Source: Liolophura sinensis
Taxonomy: Eukaryota > Mollusca > Polyplacophora > Chitonida > Chitonidae
Assembly: GCF_032854445.1 (NCBI RefSeq)
Contig: NC_088302.1
Coordinates: 24,069,788 to 24,133,787 of the forward strand
Length of the DNA: 64,000 nucleotides
Direction: 5' to 3'
The notes under the pieces are model-generated. The model saw only the letters and a list, made by a program, of their open reading frames with translations, was not told the origin of the DNA and ran no database searches. How positions within the stretch are numbered: the stretch's first letter is position 1; every line of letters begins with the position of its first letter. The translations under genes and the position numbers were made by a program. This document shows, in pieces, positions 19,101-34,100 of this stretch.

Positions 19101-22100
19101 GGGGTCTGTGAGACATCCCCTTCTGATGAATTTACCACTTCAGCAGTAAGGAAACAAAACATCATACATTTAAACTTTCCATGAAGATGGATCTTACCAT
19201 GTTCACACTGCTCTCCGGCATAGCCCTTGTTACAGACACAGCGAACAGAGGTCCATTCATCCACACAGACTCCACGATCACTGCACGAAACCGATCCACA
19301 CTGTTCACTGGAAGCTCTCCCACACCCGGGAGTTACCGCCTGGCCATCACGGTCAATGTTGATAGGCAGGAGAATGTCCTGACCTTCGACCTCAACACTT
19401 CTCATACAGCCAATGAAGTTAAAGGTTTCCACCTTGCCGGCACGCTCCAGGATGTGGTTAAAGTTACGCACTCCACAAACCGACAATTTGTTACCCCCAG
19501 CATGAAATAATCTGAAAATTCAAATGAGGAAAATATTATAACCATTGTTGCAAGCATTTGTCCCAGTTTCACGAGTGAAGAGAATAATTTTACATAATAA
19601 AAGTTAGCAAAACAGAGATCACCATGCCTTGCTCTTCAAAGGTTTCATATTCAGCAAGTTTTTGGGACTTCTGAATTCATAATTACATAACCTATACAGT
19701 GCTATCAAATAATGATGAACACATTAAACTGTACATTCTTTATTGGAGATTATTTTTTATCCAATTTCCAACGGAATACAGAGGAAACATAGATGATGGA
19801 CAGAAATGTACTACTTCTCATAAAAGAGGAAAATTGAAACAGTGGTGTAGCAAATGGAGGTGCACTTATAAGGCAAGATTTATACAGATGGCAAGAAGTT
19901 GTCTCCCTTTAGTGTTCATGTAGAAGCCTTAAATCTCATTATTACTTAGGCCAACAAAGAAAGGTGTTTAAAACTATTCCTTCCTTAGCCTTAGTCCAAC
20001 GAAATACAATTTTTTTTTGCAGAAAATTTATTGAGAATTTCACAATTTAACCAAGGTCACACAGAAGTGGAGAGGGGAAAGAGTCTGGTCAACTACACCG
20101 TCTGGGGAAAATTTTGAACGAGTAAATATTTTCCCCAATTTCCCTTTGGCCTGACAAACAAAAGGGCTACAAGTGCTCTGTGGAGTTTGGAGCTTATCTG
20201 CTGCGATGTTGACAGTGCCAAGTTACCCAGCGTCTCCTGTGAACTCAGACTGGCCTGCAGGGGATTGGCAGACATACTGGAGGCTTATGGGATTACTGGC
20301 CGCTGATATTCACAGAAACGTGACTCCCGATTAAAGGCTAATCTCAACTATTGATCTGCCCTCAATGTTGTCCGGTCATATTCAATATCCTCTCCAAAGT
20401 AAAACTATAATACACTAAAAGCAATCAAAACAAACTTGTTCCACTTCATTTTGCATGTAAAAAAACCCTTAATTTCTCAATCAAATCCATGAAATTATCT
20501 TTGTAAGAGGAAGTCAAATTTACCATCAATTTACATGCACCATAGATGAAAGCATAGGAATGATGAAAATACGCAAAGGGTCACATTACAAGTGTACGCA
20601 AACTTAAGTCAGCTTTCCATATTTTCTCAGGAAATTTTTTTAACATCCTGAATCTTGCATCTCTTATATACTGTTTGTAGCCTACTGGGTTGTCCTGTGA
20701 TATTACTACTCTAAATATACATTTTACACTGATTGCAAACTTACACATTTCAGCTGAAACAAATATGTGAAAAAAAAATCATTAACTATGAAGCTGATAT
20801 TTTATAAATTTCTATCTCGAAATAGTTGAGATATGGGTTATCTATGATGGGTCTGATAATTGGGACAGGTGACATGGCTAAGTGGTGGAGAGTTCAGGTG
20901 TGCTGATATGGGCTGAAGAAATGGTCAATGAATAAGCCCTGTGATAGGGGGTAAACGGACCAAGCCACTTTTGACGGCATAATCCCTCTGATATCGGCAT
21001 GGCCCAGCACTAGCTGATAACAGTGGACATTGGCGCTTTTCCCTAATGCCCTCTGTGCAAATGCAAAGAACGTGCATGCCAAGGAAAGACAAAAGATTCT
21101 CTGCACTGAAGTTTAACACAAAAGGAAGGTTGTCGACAGGCCTGGAGAACTAGGCTTTGGGGGCCATCTTACATTCTCATAGGTGCATATGTACAAGAGG
21201 ATGAAATAAGCAGCAACTACAAAACAAAGCAATATGACCCCCTTCCTACAGAAGCAAAACAAATGTTGGATATCAATTCTGATCCAAATAAAACAACTGT
21301 AGTGTGAAAGTGTGGTGCACTTGACTTCTCAACGAACAGAGTGTTTTGACATTTTCTTGAAGAGAACGGACAACTCAGTTTGGTAAACTTTAGCAGGTGT
21401 GCTTCACCAGGGAAGGTTTACAAGATTCCGCAGTTGTCAGCGACGGCGTGCGAACAATTTGTGTACATTGGTAAAAGAAAGTGTAAAATCATGTTATCAG
21501 TGTGGACAAACACGAGTGAAAAGATCAGACATGTGTAGTAGAGGTGACAGGTTGTCAGTTCGATAATTACTTGTACATGGACTAATGGCTAGAAAACTGC
21601 AAACTGACTAACATGATGCCAAACATTAAATATACTGATAAGTTTATATAGGTTAAGTTTGTGTAGTCCTCTGTTTTCACACAGAAAAAAGAAAACACTT
21701 CTTCTGTTTTAAAAAATAAAGACTGATCAACTGCAACATAACAATTCCTCATATCTGATTAGTTGAAATTTAGTTGAATGGTGTTTCATTCAAAAATACC
21801 ATAATCGTAAATTTAAGACATAAAGGCCTCAAACCTGATGCCAGTACAAAGTTTTCTCATAAAAAATTAATCCAACTTTATTATTTACTTATTTATTTAT
21901 TTATTTGATTGGTGTTTTACGCCGTACTCAAGAATATTTCACTTATACGACGGCGGCCAGCATTATGGTGGGTGGAAACTGGGCACAGCCTGGGGGAAAC
22001 CCACGACCATCCGCAGGTTGCTGGCAGACCTTCCCACTTACGGCCGGAGAGGAAGCCAGCATGAGCTGGACTTGAACTCACAGCGACCGCATTGGTGAGA

Positions 22101-25100
22101 GACTCCTGGGTCATTACGCTGCGCTAGCGCGTTAACCGACTGAGCCACGGAGGCCCCCTAATCCAACTTTAAATAAACTAATTGCCAAATTCTTCTGTTT
22201 TTAGGACATCTGCTCTGCTCCTTTCAGCCAGTAAATATGTAATTGTAACAAGAATACACAGCTTCTCTTTCCTCATATGGTTAGTGCTTGTCATGAACGT
22301 CATATCCATTTCTTTACTTTTCCGGAAAAGCTTTTCGAAAAGTGCAATTTTTAGTTTTCAGCAGTACTAACATCTTTCCTAAATATAAGAAGTATGATGT
22401 GTACATTATAAAATGGACCTATAAGATGGACGAATCAATTAGGTTTAAGCAGAATTTACCACCTGAAAAAGCTAAACTTTAGGTGAATTCAGTATTTCAC
22501 TTACACAATGGCTGTTTAGTTTCATGGATGGAGGAAACTGGTGTTTTGGGAGTTAACAAGCATGATGATAGACTTACCCTGATGACAGAGCTGTGGCATG
22601 GCAGGTCGAGTCTCCATTACGGCAATCCTCACAATCAAATCCAGAGTTTGGACACAAGGTCACCTTCAAAGAGCTTGTCTAAAAACATCAAAGAGTGGTA
22701 CATACATGTACTTTGTCATCGTGACTGAATGACTGATTTACTAGACAAAGCAAGAAATAAACAAACAAAATAACGTCCTGCACCAAACAGTATTCTGACT
22801 AGGGCAAACTGTTTGGTACAAAACAAAACTGCCAAGTAAATAACATTGGGACATTTTTTTTTAATAAAGTGCATCACTGGAATATTTTCAGTTATGTCCT
22901 GTAAAAAATAAAATTTATTTCTAGGCTTCTCACAACAGAATGAGCACGCAGAGTGAGCTTTAGTGAAAAGTCAACCAATGGTACATACATATGCCTCATC
23001 AATTTGAATGAATGAGTTCTGATTGTGATCGAACTGAATCACTAAGTCAAACTTCATACAATAGGACTGAATTTAACATATATAAGTCAACTGAGTGATT
23101 GATGTACTGAATGTAGTAGTTGTTCATGGGTCCACCAAACTGTGTGAAGGAAGTCTCTGCAAAGGAGCTTCTTCAAGATAACCTGCCTAGGAGCTCACGA
23201 CGACATCATCTGGTGTAATGTTACAGGCACATGTACGTGTGTTCAGATGAAGAATAATTCTAATCATTTTCTAAGAAACCCATGATACTTGTACAAGTAT
23301 ATTAACCACTATTACTTTAGAATATTAAAGGATTGCTTATGTAATGTCTTAAAATGTGCAGAAAACAGCACAAAAAAGAGGCTTTCTTTCATAATAATAT
23401 AATATAGATGATTGTGGAAGGAATGAAGATTATTTTGCTATCATTTTGCAAAGAAACTTCCAGTGAAAACAGTATCCAATTCACCAAGCTGCTCTTGCCA
23501 CTACACAGTCTGACAGATGTGTAGGAATGTGTTTCTCAACTTCACAGACATATTCATACACCACACAGCCGAGAGATTCTTGATATGCAGGCTTCTTCCA
23601 GACTGATTACGGGGATTGTCACAAGGCTCTTAAGACAGAGGTTTTGCCCAGGTGTTAAGCTCAGATCCCGCAGCAGATTGGGGACAGGTGTATGGCAGGT
23701 AACAGGAGTGTATGACAGCTGAAGTCAGTTATTAAAGAGCAGGAGTGGATGTAGCCTGAAGATCAGTCTCAACCACACACACCCCAGAGGTGTGTTTAAT
23801 ATTCCACAGGTGGAGTAAAAGTATACCTGATCAGTGTAATTGTTACCCTAATCAAAAACTTTAAATCTGGAAGTCACTGAATAGAATCATGACAACTGTC
23901 TGGGCAGACTTCGAGGAACAAGTGTCATGTCCGTGACACTAACACTCGAATGAAGTGATTTCATGGAGACCATTTCGTAACAGAATAACTCGTGCTAACA
24001 GATGTTCTCTTTCTAAGACAATATTTACATGGCCAGTAACTTGAAAATAGATAATGTAAGTTTAACTCAAATTTAGTATTAACTTAGCATTCTTTCCAAT
24101 GAAAAAGACACCTAACAAAGTCTTGGAATTTGGTTATCACTGGTAAGCTGTGAAATGAATGCAAACATTTGTTTGTGGATGTGATAAATGAAAAAAACAA
24201 AACAGTTTAATATGAAATACCATTTCATTTAAGAAGGAATACTAATGATAATCCTGCTCATTTCATAACCTTCCAGGAGGGCATAAGGTGACCTTGAATA
24301 TGAAATCAAAATCTGCAAAATCAATCTAATTCAACAAGGTATAAATGGCTCACCTGTTGTCCTCTGTTGGCCTGAACTTTGTACCACCTGCCGTCTGACA
24401 CATCCACAGGCACTTCTAATCTGGTGGGAGCCACTGCACCGTTCACGGCGTAAGAAAAACGAACTTTACCACTTACGATCTCAAGGGCCAGGAACTCTGC
24501 CAGAGAACTGCCCGGGTTGAATAGGAGTAGAGCATGGCTCTGGACTGTGGCAAAGTACACAGAGAGCTGATTCTGGTAGGTGTCCAATGATGACGTCTCA
24601 AGGTAGGAGGTCTCGGCAAAGCTGTAGGCACTCCGCTCGCACTCCTTGCCCCAGAATCCAAAGCTGCATTTACAGACGTATCCTGAGGTGTCGCTTTGGC
24701 ACGTGCCGCCATTGAGACAGGGCTGTGGCTGGCAGAAATTTTGCGAGCCGTCACACAAGTCTCCACCCTGGTTGCCGAGACAGTTACAGTAAAACGACCC
24801 TTCAGTGTTGTGACAGGTTCCCCCATTCTTGCAAGGGCTGTGGTCGCATTCATTGACGTCAATGCTACAGCTTGGACCTGTCCATGTTGAGGGACAATTG
24901 CATACTGTGTCTCCGCCAGCCTTGATGCACTGGCCGCCGTTTTGACAATAGTAGTCACCGCACGGCTGGGATGGACTCTCCTGAATGTTGATACGCACCA
25001 CACACTTGTCTGTGTCGTTTCCTTGAATGCTTCCCCAGTTTTTAGCCAGAACGTTCAGGCTGATGACAGAAGAAGGCACTCCGGCTAATGTTCCAGACAC

Positions 25101-28100
25101 TGTGATATCACCTGTCTTCATGTCAATCTTGAATCCTCTAAGGTTACTCGCTCCGACCAGAAAGTAATAGACAATTCCATCTTCCCCGTGATCATTGTCC
25201 GTCGCAGACACCGACCCCACTGGAGTTCCATGAGAAGCAGACTTACTGGCGGTGAACTCGTACAGGGATCGCCTGAAGTGTGGCACGAACTCATTCTGCC
25301 CAGTCACATGAACAACAATCGTTGTCGTGTTACGCAGGTTGTCCGCCCCACGATTATGCGCCAACACGGTCATGGTGTACTCCTTACGCACCTCATAATC
25401 CAAGCTGCCGAAGAGGCGAATGATGCCACTGCGTGATTCGATGGTGAACATAGTTCGGGCATCCGTGTCACTGATGATGGAGTACTCGATGACTGCATTT
25501 GTGCTGCTGTCCTTATCTAATGCATGTGCCCTGAACACCCAGGTACCGTTGGCGGAGTTCTCCTGAATGTGTGCGTCGTACTGCGACTGATTGAACATAG
25601 GTGGGTTGTCGTTGACATCCATCAAACTAAGTTTGAAGACCAGAGTTGTCTCCCGTGAACGAAAAGCTCTGTCTCTGGCAGTAATGTTGATGTGGTGAAC
25701 GGGCGTAGTATCGAAGTCCAACGATTTAGCCACGGTCACAACACCAGACTTGTGGTCAATGCTGAAGAGGCCACGGTCATTCCCTCCTGTGATATAATAC
25801 ATCACCTCTCCGTTAAGGCCTTGATCTCTGTCCGAAGCTTGTACGGTGGTCACTGTAGAACCAATGGAAACATTTTCGGGAAGAGTACTCTCCAGCTTTG
25901 TGGTGGTGCTGAAACTTGGCGAGTTCTGGTTAGCCCCTGTAACACTGAGGTGGACATCTACAGAGGTGGATTTGGGGGGATTCCCCTTGTCCTGTGCCTT
26001 GACCACAACATACAGGTCTCTGTTCTGCAAGCCACTCAGTGACCTTGACACACTTAGTGCACCTGTTAACATCAGGGGACAAACCAGAGTTTTAGATCAC
26101 AGCAAATAATAATAAGAGCAAGAGATAGTTAATGCAGAACTCTATGTGAAGCACATATTTGAGACTTGAAGGCAGGTCAAATACGAATAAGGAAGCATTT
26201 CATTTTCTTTTGTATTATATCTAGCACTATCAACCCAAATTTATTTATTTATTTATTTTATTGGTGTTTTACGCAGTACTCAAGAATATTTCACTTATAC
26301 GACGGCGGCCAGCATTATGGTGGGTGGAAACCGGGCACAGCCCGGGGAAACCCACGACCATCCGCAGGTTGCTGACAGATCTTCCCACTTCCCACATGCT
26401 GAGAGGAAGCCAACATGAGCTGGACTTGAACTCACAGCGACTGCATTGGTGAGAGACTCCTGGGTCATAACGAACAACCCAAATAGCTTCTGACAAAGTA
26501 ATTTTTCAGTAGAAATTCATATACATGTAACTAGACAACCCTAAAAAATTAAGATTAGCTGTGAAAAACCAGTACTAAAATGCTTCACCATCTTGCCCAT
26601 TAACTCACCTGTTTCTGGATCAACATCAAACAGACTGGAACCATTGCCACCATCTTTGAAGTACATCACTTCTGCATTCACACCGTAATCCAACTTGTCA
26701 CTGAAATCAAACCAAGGAGAACAGATTTACTTTAATAATACTGTTGAGCACAGCTGTTATTCTCTGAAAGATGTATTAAAACTCTTCCACTTTTATGTAA
26801 CTGCCTATGTGCAAAAATTAATATTAATATACAGTATGACTGAATATCAACACGAAACCATGCCACTGAAGTACATGTAAGTTTTCGGGTTATAGAATTG
26901 TAATCTTTATGTTAATGATTCTCGTAACCAAAAATAGACATTCGCTAAATGAAATTTCTGTGGCAATCCATGGCCATTTCCATGATATCAACTGGTCATT
27001 TCAGTGGTATTAATGGGTAACTTCGATCATACCTTGCTTTCAAGTACAAAACAATCTCCTGGGCTTTCACATTTTCTTCAACAGCCGAAAAATATGAAGG
27101 CTTCTCGAATACTGGTGCATTGTCATTGGCATCAACCACGCTGATAATAACCTTGGCCTTTGACACCTTGGGTGGGACTCCAAGGTCAGTTGCTAGAATG
27201 TCGAGTTCATAATGATTTGATGAAGGCGGACTTTGGAATGGCGGGACGAACGACAGAGACTTCAGGGAAAAGATGTTCCCCATGTTGGTGTCCAGGTGGA
27301 AAATGGCCGATGGTCTCTCAAGGGTGAAGTAAAACTGGTTGTTTGGCGCAGTGATGTCATTGTCCTTTGCAAAGACGCGACCTACGAAAGCATTGTTGTT
27401 CTGGCCCTCATTGAAGTTGAAGTGGAAGACAGACTTGTTGAATACAGGGGCATTGTCGTTGACATCCTGTATGGTGATAGTGACTGGAGTTGATGGTCTG
27501 TAGGCGAGGTCAGTGGCCACGACCTCGATGTTGTAGACATTCTTGACCTCCGCATCTAGCTCACCATTTACAGTGATATTTCCGCTGTCGGGATCAATGC
27601 GAAACTTTCCCCCGGGATTCTGTCCCAGGCTGTAGATAACCCGAGCATTTTCCCCGATGTCGTTGTCCGTGGAGGTTGCACGCAAAATGAACGCTCCGAC
27701 CTCAGTGTTCTCCGGGATGCTGACGGCAGACTGCCGCGTGAACTGAGGTGGGTTGTCATTGACATCCTCAATGTACACATCAATAGAAGCCGAGGCTGTG
27801 TTTCTTTGTGTTGTACTCTACAACAAGTGGAGGACACCGGCATTTAGATTAGCATTACTGCCTAAACAAAATATCAGTGTTCTCATTCACTGAGCACACT
27901 ATGACTCAATAGATCATATGGTCTCAGTCAACGTTAAGGAGATAGTAGAGCATGCTACAAGTCTGGAGTTCGGTGTATTAAAATACTGATTAATCTCGTA
28001 TTCATGTATTACTGCATTTCATATTCACCAAAATACAACAGGGATATTGCTCAAAACACATCTGAGCAATAATTTAGAGTTAAACACCCATAAACATCTT

Positions 28101-31100
28101 ACCTGATCAGCAGCCTCCACCTGGAGGGAGTAATGAGCAACAGTTTCCCTGTCAATCTTCCCATTGGTTTTGATCTCACCCGTTCCAGGATTGATCTGGA
28201 AAGCATTGCCAATGTTTCCTCGGGAAATGCTGAACACAATGCGGCCATTTTCTCCTGAATCTTGGTCTGTTGCGGAGACTCTCAGGACCGGCCGTTTTAG
28301 ATTGGATGGTCGATCGCCACGGTCTTCAGCTATGGAGACATTATAGTACTGATGGGCAAAGCGAGGCACATTGTCATTCACATCCCTGATGTCAATAACC
28401 AGTGGCTGGTACTGGGAGATGGTAGGATTGCCCAGATCTCTTGCTTCAATCCACAAGTTGTAGCGATGCGTCAGTTCATAGTCCAGCTTCTTGGCAACAG
28501 TAACCTTCCCAGTCTTGGGATTCACTAAGAATACCTTCCCAACATTACCGCCAGCAATGAAGTAATTGATGACAGATGAGCGAGTAGATGTTGCTGTGAC
28601 TGTCTTCACAGATTGTCCGATGCTGACCGATTCCAGCAGTGGTGGTGCGGTGGTTTCTGAGGTGAACCGTGGTCTGGCACTGGGTGAACCGCTGGAGAAC
28701 TGCACTATTACTGTGGTCTGGTCACTCTGGGGACTCTCAGCCTGCAAGAGAAACAAATGTATCAGGCAAATTGTATTCCTATTTGCAACTGTATTCAGTC
28801 ACAATGTATTAGCTGTGTTTAGATTCACAGAGTGGCAACTGTATTCAGTAACAAAGTGGCAACTGTATTCCGTATCACTAAGAATCAACTATATTCAGTC
28901 ACAAAGGGCCAACTGTATTCAGAGTCACGAAGTACTGACTGTATTCAGTCAGTTACAAAGTGGCAACTGTGTTTAGTTACAAACTGTACTCTATGTCATA
29001 AAGTATATTCTATAATCTACTGAGTTACAACATTATTACTATTATTATTATTATTATACTTTATTTCAGGAAAAATGCAGAATGGGATCAGAATGTAAAA
29101 CTGAATTATATCCTGTCTACAAGAGTAGTGCATGAACTTGTATTTTCACAATAGAAAAAGACAGATTGAAAAAGGATAAACAACGTTCTGGTATCTTGTC
29201 TTAACAGCCAGGAGCTTCAGTAATGCACAAAAAGTGATGTTTAAATATACATAAAAATATCTTTATCCTGAAAAATCATTTTTTTCCTAGAATTGGGCAA
29301 TGTGCTCACCATATCTGAGGCCCTGACTTGAAATCTATAGGTCTTTCCACTGCTGCGCCCAGTGAGGCGAGACTTTGCTGTTATAATGCCATTGGTCGGA
29401 TCCAGCTGGAAGTTGTCACTGTCCTGACCTATCAGCACATACTGGACTTTACCGTTTGGTCCAGAATCTTTATCGACGGCAGTCACACCAAGAACAAAAT
29501 TTCCTGGAAACAGAAGAACATTTGAAGTTTTGTCCACTTGTATATTCACAGATCAAGCCTGCACACAAACATCTTGCACAGGTAAATACACTTCTGTTTA
29601 AGAACTAAATGGCAATTTAGAAAAGTTGTAAGTTAGCAAGTGATGTAAGTTTCTGCTAACATGTTTTTATGTACAAGGTAGGTACAAAAGAATTGGACAA
29701 AAATGCTACAAATGGAATTAAGTCATGACCGTACAAGTAAGAATGTTTTTCCAATATTTGAATGAGTACACCCAAGGCTACAAAGCTTACAGAGATCATT
29801 ATCAGAGGATTCAACACCTCACCACCACCCTCATACCCATCCCCAAACTCATTATTCGATATCGGCACATTACCATATGTGATCGCCTTCTCCAGAAGGA
29901 TGTATGAATGAAACATTTTTTGCTGAACTAGCTCACCTGGTTCGGTAGGGTCAAGGATGGTCTGTGAATACTGAGGTTTTTCGAATTGGGGCCGATTGTC
30001 ATTGGCATCATCCACCTCTATAGTGACCTTTGTTGTTGCCATGCGGGGGTCAAGGCCACTGTCTTTTGCTATGACAACCAGGTTATAATGATCCTGGTCT
30101 TCCCTGTCCAGAGAAGTCATTGTGATAATAGTTCCTGTGGTGGGATCTATTGTGAAGCGGTTGTCGGCACTATCCTCTAAACTGTACCTGTAAGACCGAA
30201 AAAGCAGGTTGAAAATTTTAAGAGAAATTCATATGAATTTGATATGTTGTATGACATTCATTGCCTTCTCTTGCATGTCACAACACACCTGATAGTAATG
30301 AAATCTATCAGAAGTTAAAAAAAAGTTAAGACGTCTTACAATGTGTATGAATTCATAGTTTTGTACATGGTATATACACTTAACATTGAAAATTCAAAAC
30401 TTTCTGGGACTTATCCCCAAAATAACCTCTTTCTCAATGGATTTCAATGACTTTGAAAAAAAACCTTTAAACAAAATCTGAATATTTCCAATGATGAATG
30501 GGAAATCAGTGACACTGCCAACCTTATGACATTGCTTGTTCTTGAAAGCATGGTTCAGGCAAAAGCAGAAATGTGGATATAAAGACAAAGTAAAATAAAA
30601 CTCAGCCCTAAACAGACAGATCAATGACATAACTACAGGCCCTTGAGGGGGAGATAGGAATTGAGCTCTTCCTGGCTGTATTTGGTTGGCACACAAGCAC
30701 CATATTTATCCATATTCAATGACGATCAAACCATCCCTGACAAACAACTGACATTATTCGTCTGCTGCTTGGAAGCACCAATCCTCCCCTAGTTCATCAG
30801 AGCGTGTATTTTTTTTTTTTTTCTAACGAAGTGGTGGTGGACAGTAAGAGGGCTTCATGCCATGCCAACTGTTCCTTTAAAACGTCTGGCAGGTTTACAC
30901 AGTGGGTAGGGCACACAAGCACTGAGGAGAACACAGCCTTGTTTAAGCAGGCCGGAAACTCAACAGTGCTAAGCTGGATAAGATTCACCTCTTGCACCGA
31001 GAAATGAAGGCCTTGCATTCTCAGAAAGCCCAGCATGTCTTGCAACGGGGGAAAAAAAAAACATGGATGGATACAATTGTCTTTACACTGGTCTACCAAA

Positions 31101-34100
31101 TTCTGAAGCCTGAATGAAGTCTGTTCCTGTACATGCATACAAGTGCACAGGTCCTCTTGAGGACGCCTGTCGTGATCCCCATTCAACTAATTATGACTTC
31201 TAATAAAAGGGTAAAGGAAAACCTTTCCTGCCAGGAGCAGTTCGGGTCCAAACTGTTTTTACCATGATGATTTGTGAGCAAACTGACAATGTAGTAATGA
31301 TCTACTTCAAACTGAGTCCAATAGTCAATCCGGTTTGCATATGAAAAGGTACTTCTAACTTGTTTAGTTTTAACAGAATATAAATATGTTACTGTAATCG
31401 ATGTACTTAGTTTTAGTGCCTACCTTATCTCTGCATTCATTCCCTCGTCGTCATCACTGGCCTTGACCTGCATCACGGCTGTGTACTTGTCAAGATTCTC
31501 AAGAACTGACCCGAAGTAATCCTGGTGCTGAAACGTAGGTGTGTTGTCGTTGTCATCCTGAACGATGACTTTGATAGTGCCTGTACCAGTCAGCGGTGGT
31601 GTACCTGTGAACAGAGGCAGATTGTATAGAGAAATCATATACAGTTCCCCCCATGTGGGAATAAAAACTATAGCTACTAGGACAGCAGTTTCCTTGTTCT
31701 GTGCACTTTACATGATTATAGCAGTGGACATGGTTATGGACATTAAAATGAAACAGCATGTACATGTTAATACAAAAATAACTGTAAAACATAAATATAT
31801 ATAACATGTTCTAAAAGACAGAGACAAACATAATAAAGATTACATATACAATAAAAGCAGGAGCGACCATGCAAATAAAGCACAAAATGTAAGAAATGGC
31901 ACACGAAAAGGAAAGAAAAGAAAAAAAAAGTGTGACAGAAGAATGACTAGCATAGAAATTTCTTTTCACGCAACTCCTACCACACACAAAACTGCTTATT
32001 CACAAAACATCTAAACACAAGCAAACAAGAAAACTAAGGAGCCAGAGATATGATTAAATCTGTGGTTTTTAGCACTTCAGTTGAGAGGGCATGTTAGCCC
32101 TATGTTATTAGGGATATGTTTGATGTCTGACTTGCTTAATGCAAGCAGAATAAAAAACATTAATGGACTCGATGTTTTTAAAGAACAATGTGAATTGTGA
32201 TATCATGAATTCACTGATTCCTAAAGAAACAGATAAGAGCTGCATAAGTTTAGAGTAAAACAATGAAAAAACTTTGATGACGCCAGATGATACAAAATAA
32301 ACAAAAACTAAGCACAAAAATAATGGAACAATAAAGAATTATGGAGATCTGCCTAACTACATGAGCATGTGTACGTAAGGGTAAATGCGGAATAGATGGT
32401 ATGCATCCTGTTCTATGTTCATAATTTTTTTATTCAAGCAACTAGAACCACAAATATTTATTTAAATACTGTACACTTTCTAAATAGCAGAGTAATGAAA
32501 AAAAAACTAGTAAAAGCATCTCCACACAATTTTGTCCCATATCTTTACAAGTTTTCACTTCTGCTCTATTGTTACTGAACAAACTTTACACCATGAGCCT
32601 AAAACAGTATACATATACAGTTATTAATCAGAATGTGGTTTAGAACATTCCATAAATCTGTTCTGACACGTGTTAAGCTGGGAAAACAGATATGTATGTA
32701 AATTGTCCGACAATCCCTTGACAAGGTCACAGAGGAGACCCTCGTTAGGGACAGGTAAGTAGTGTTGTACTAATGAGTGGGGTCCAGTTAACCTCCTAAT
32801 CAATCTCTGTCAGGGATGATCTACACGAACGTTCTGTCCTCCACATCAAAGTTCCCATAAAACACATCAGCAATGTCTGACAGAGCCCTAAGACGGCCAT
32901 GCATAATAAATATGCACCAATTAAGAGCCCAGCTCAATTTGCTGACACGGAGAGTGCCACTTTCTTTAGACATTCATCATAGAGTAATCACTACCTTTAA
33001 ATTACTGCCAATCCTTGAGGCACCAAGTCAGCTCGAGCCAGCAAAGAAACACTATAACTTTTGTCCACTTTTTCATGGAGAACTGCTCCTGACCCTGAAT
33101 ACATTATTTTAGCAAATGTTACAGGTATGACAAATATTTATGCCCGTAAAACCTCTCTTATATCACCCTGTCCTCTTTACTTAAACCTCGCCAAAATCCA
33201 ATTATTTATACAAACATTTAAGTTATGCCACAGAGAAGTGGTTCTGAGGATAAAATGTGAATTTTTTTAGTTTCATAAATTACTGTAGATTTGAAAAGAA
33301 AACCAAAAGAATGTTAGTTGTTTACATGGTAAGAAAGTAAATATATCCAGCAAAAAAAAAATTTATTTACATATATATATATCCCTGATGAGAAGGAAAG
33401 TTCCAAACCATTGCTGAATATAACAGTGTAGAAATTTAGGAGTCTTCGTTTTTTTTTTTTTTCTGGTAGAATATGAAAATTATATATTTATATTATTTAT
33501 TTATATCAAATGATATATTCTCATAAAATGGTGAATAATACACTACCTATTCTGCTGCATTTATTTTACAATTTAACATCATGGCTTTTGCATAGAAGAG
33601 AAATTAATCATCTCCGCAAGGAATTTTTATTAATTTTTATTCCTTACATAAACTCAAGCACAGGTAATTTCTGACTCATTTGTTGCATTTCTAAATCTAA
33701 AAGTACATGAAGATATTGAATTAATATTTCAGAGCCTAAACCTGCAACCCAATATATTCTTCCATTGGCAAATGCTTGTAAAATTAGTACAGACTAGTGC
33801 TAAGTAAATGTAGCACCTCCTGCTGTTTTGCAATACTGTGCACAATTGAAGGATGAAAAAGAGGGACCACAGTTAGGCATTTGTGAACAAGCTGTAGGCT
33901 GATGGTCCCTTGTGAGTAGGGGCTGGCTGGCTGGCGGGCTGGCAAGCAGGCTGAGGCTAGCCGAGTCAGCCAGGCAGAACTAAATCCCGAACATTCACTT
34001 CCCCTCTAAATTACAGGTAGGGTTCATGAATTAACCATAGCGTGTCCACACAGACATTAGGCTGGTCAAACTTTGCCGGATCAGTACACGCTCACAAAGG

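Noticed and set aside
21917-22114. Small ORFs with SSSPAHAGFLSG as a conserved gene family
   Set aside because: The same peptide appears at 4597-4818, 26295-26477 and elsewhere because it is translated SINE-A sequence.
22485-22550. Another SINE-A copy
   Set aside because: Only short resemblance (CAGTATTTCACTTACACAA, GGAGGAAACTGG). It is too diverged to separate from chance without alignment.
30797-31186. 129-codon minus-strand ORF between cadherin exons
   Set aside because: No domain resemblance; the flanking exons join in phase without it, and it ends in a poly-lysine artefact of a T-run.
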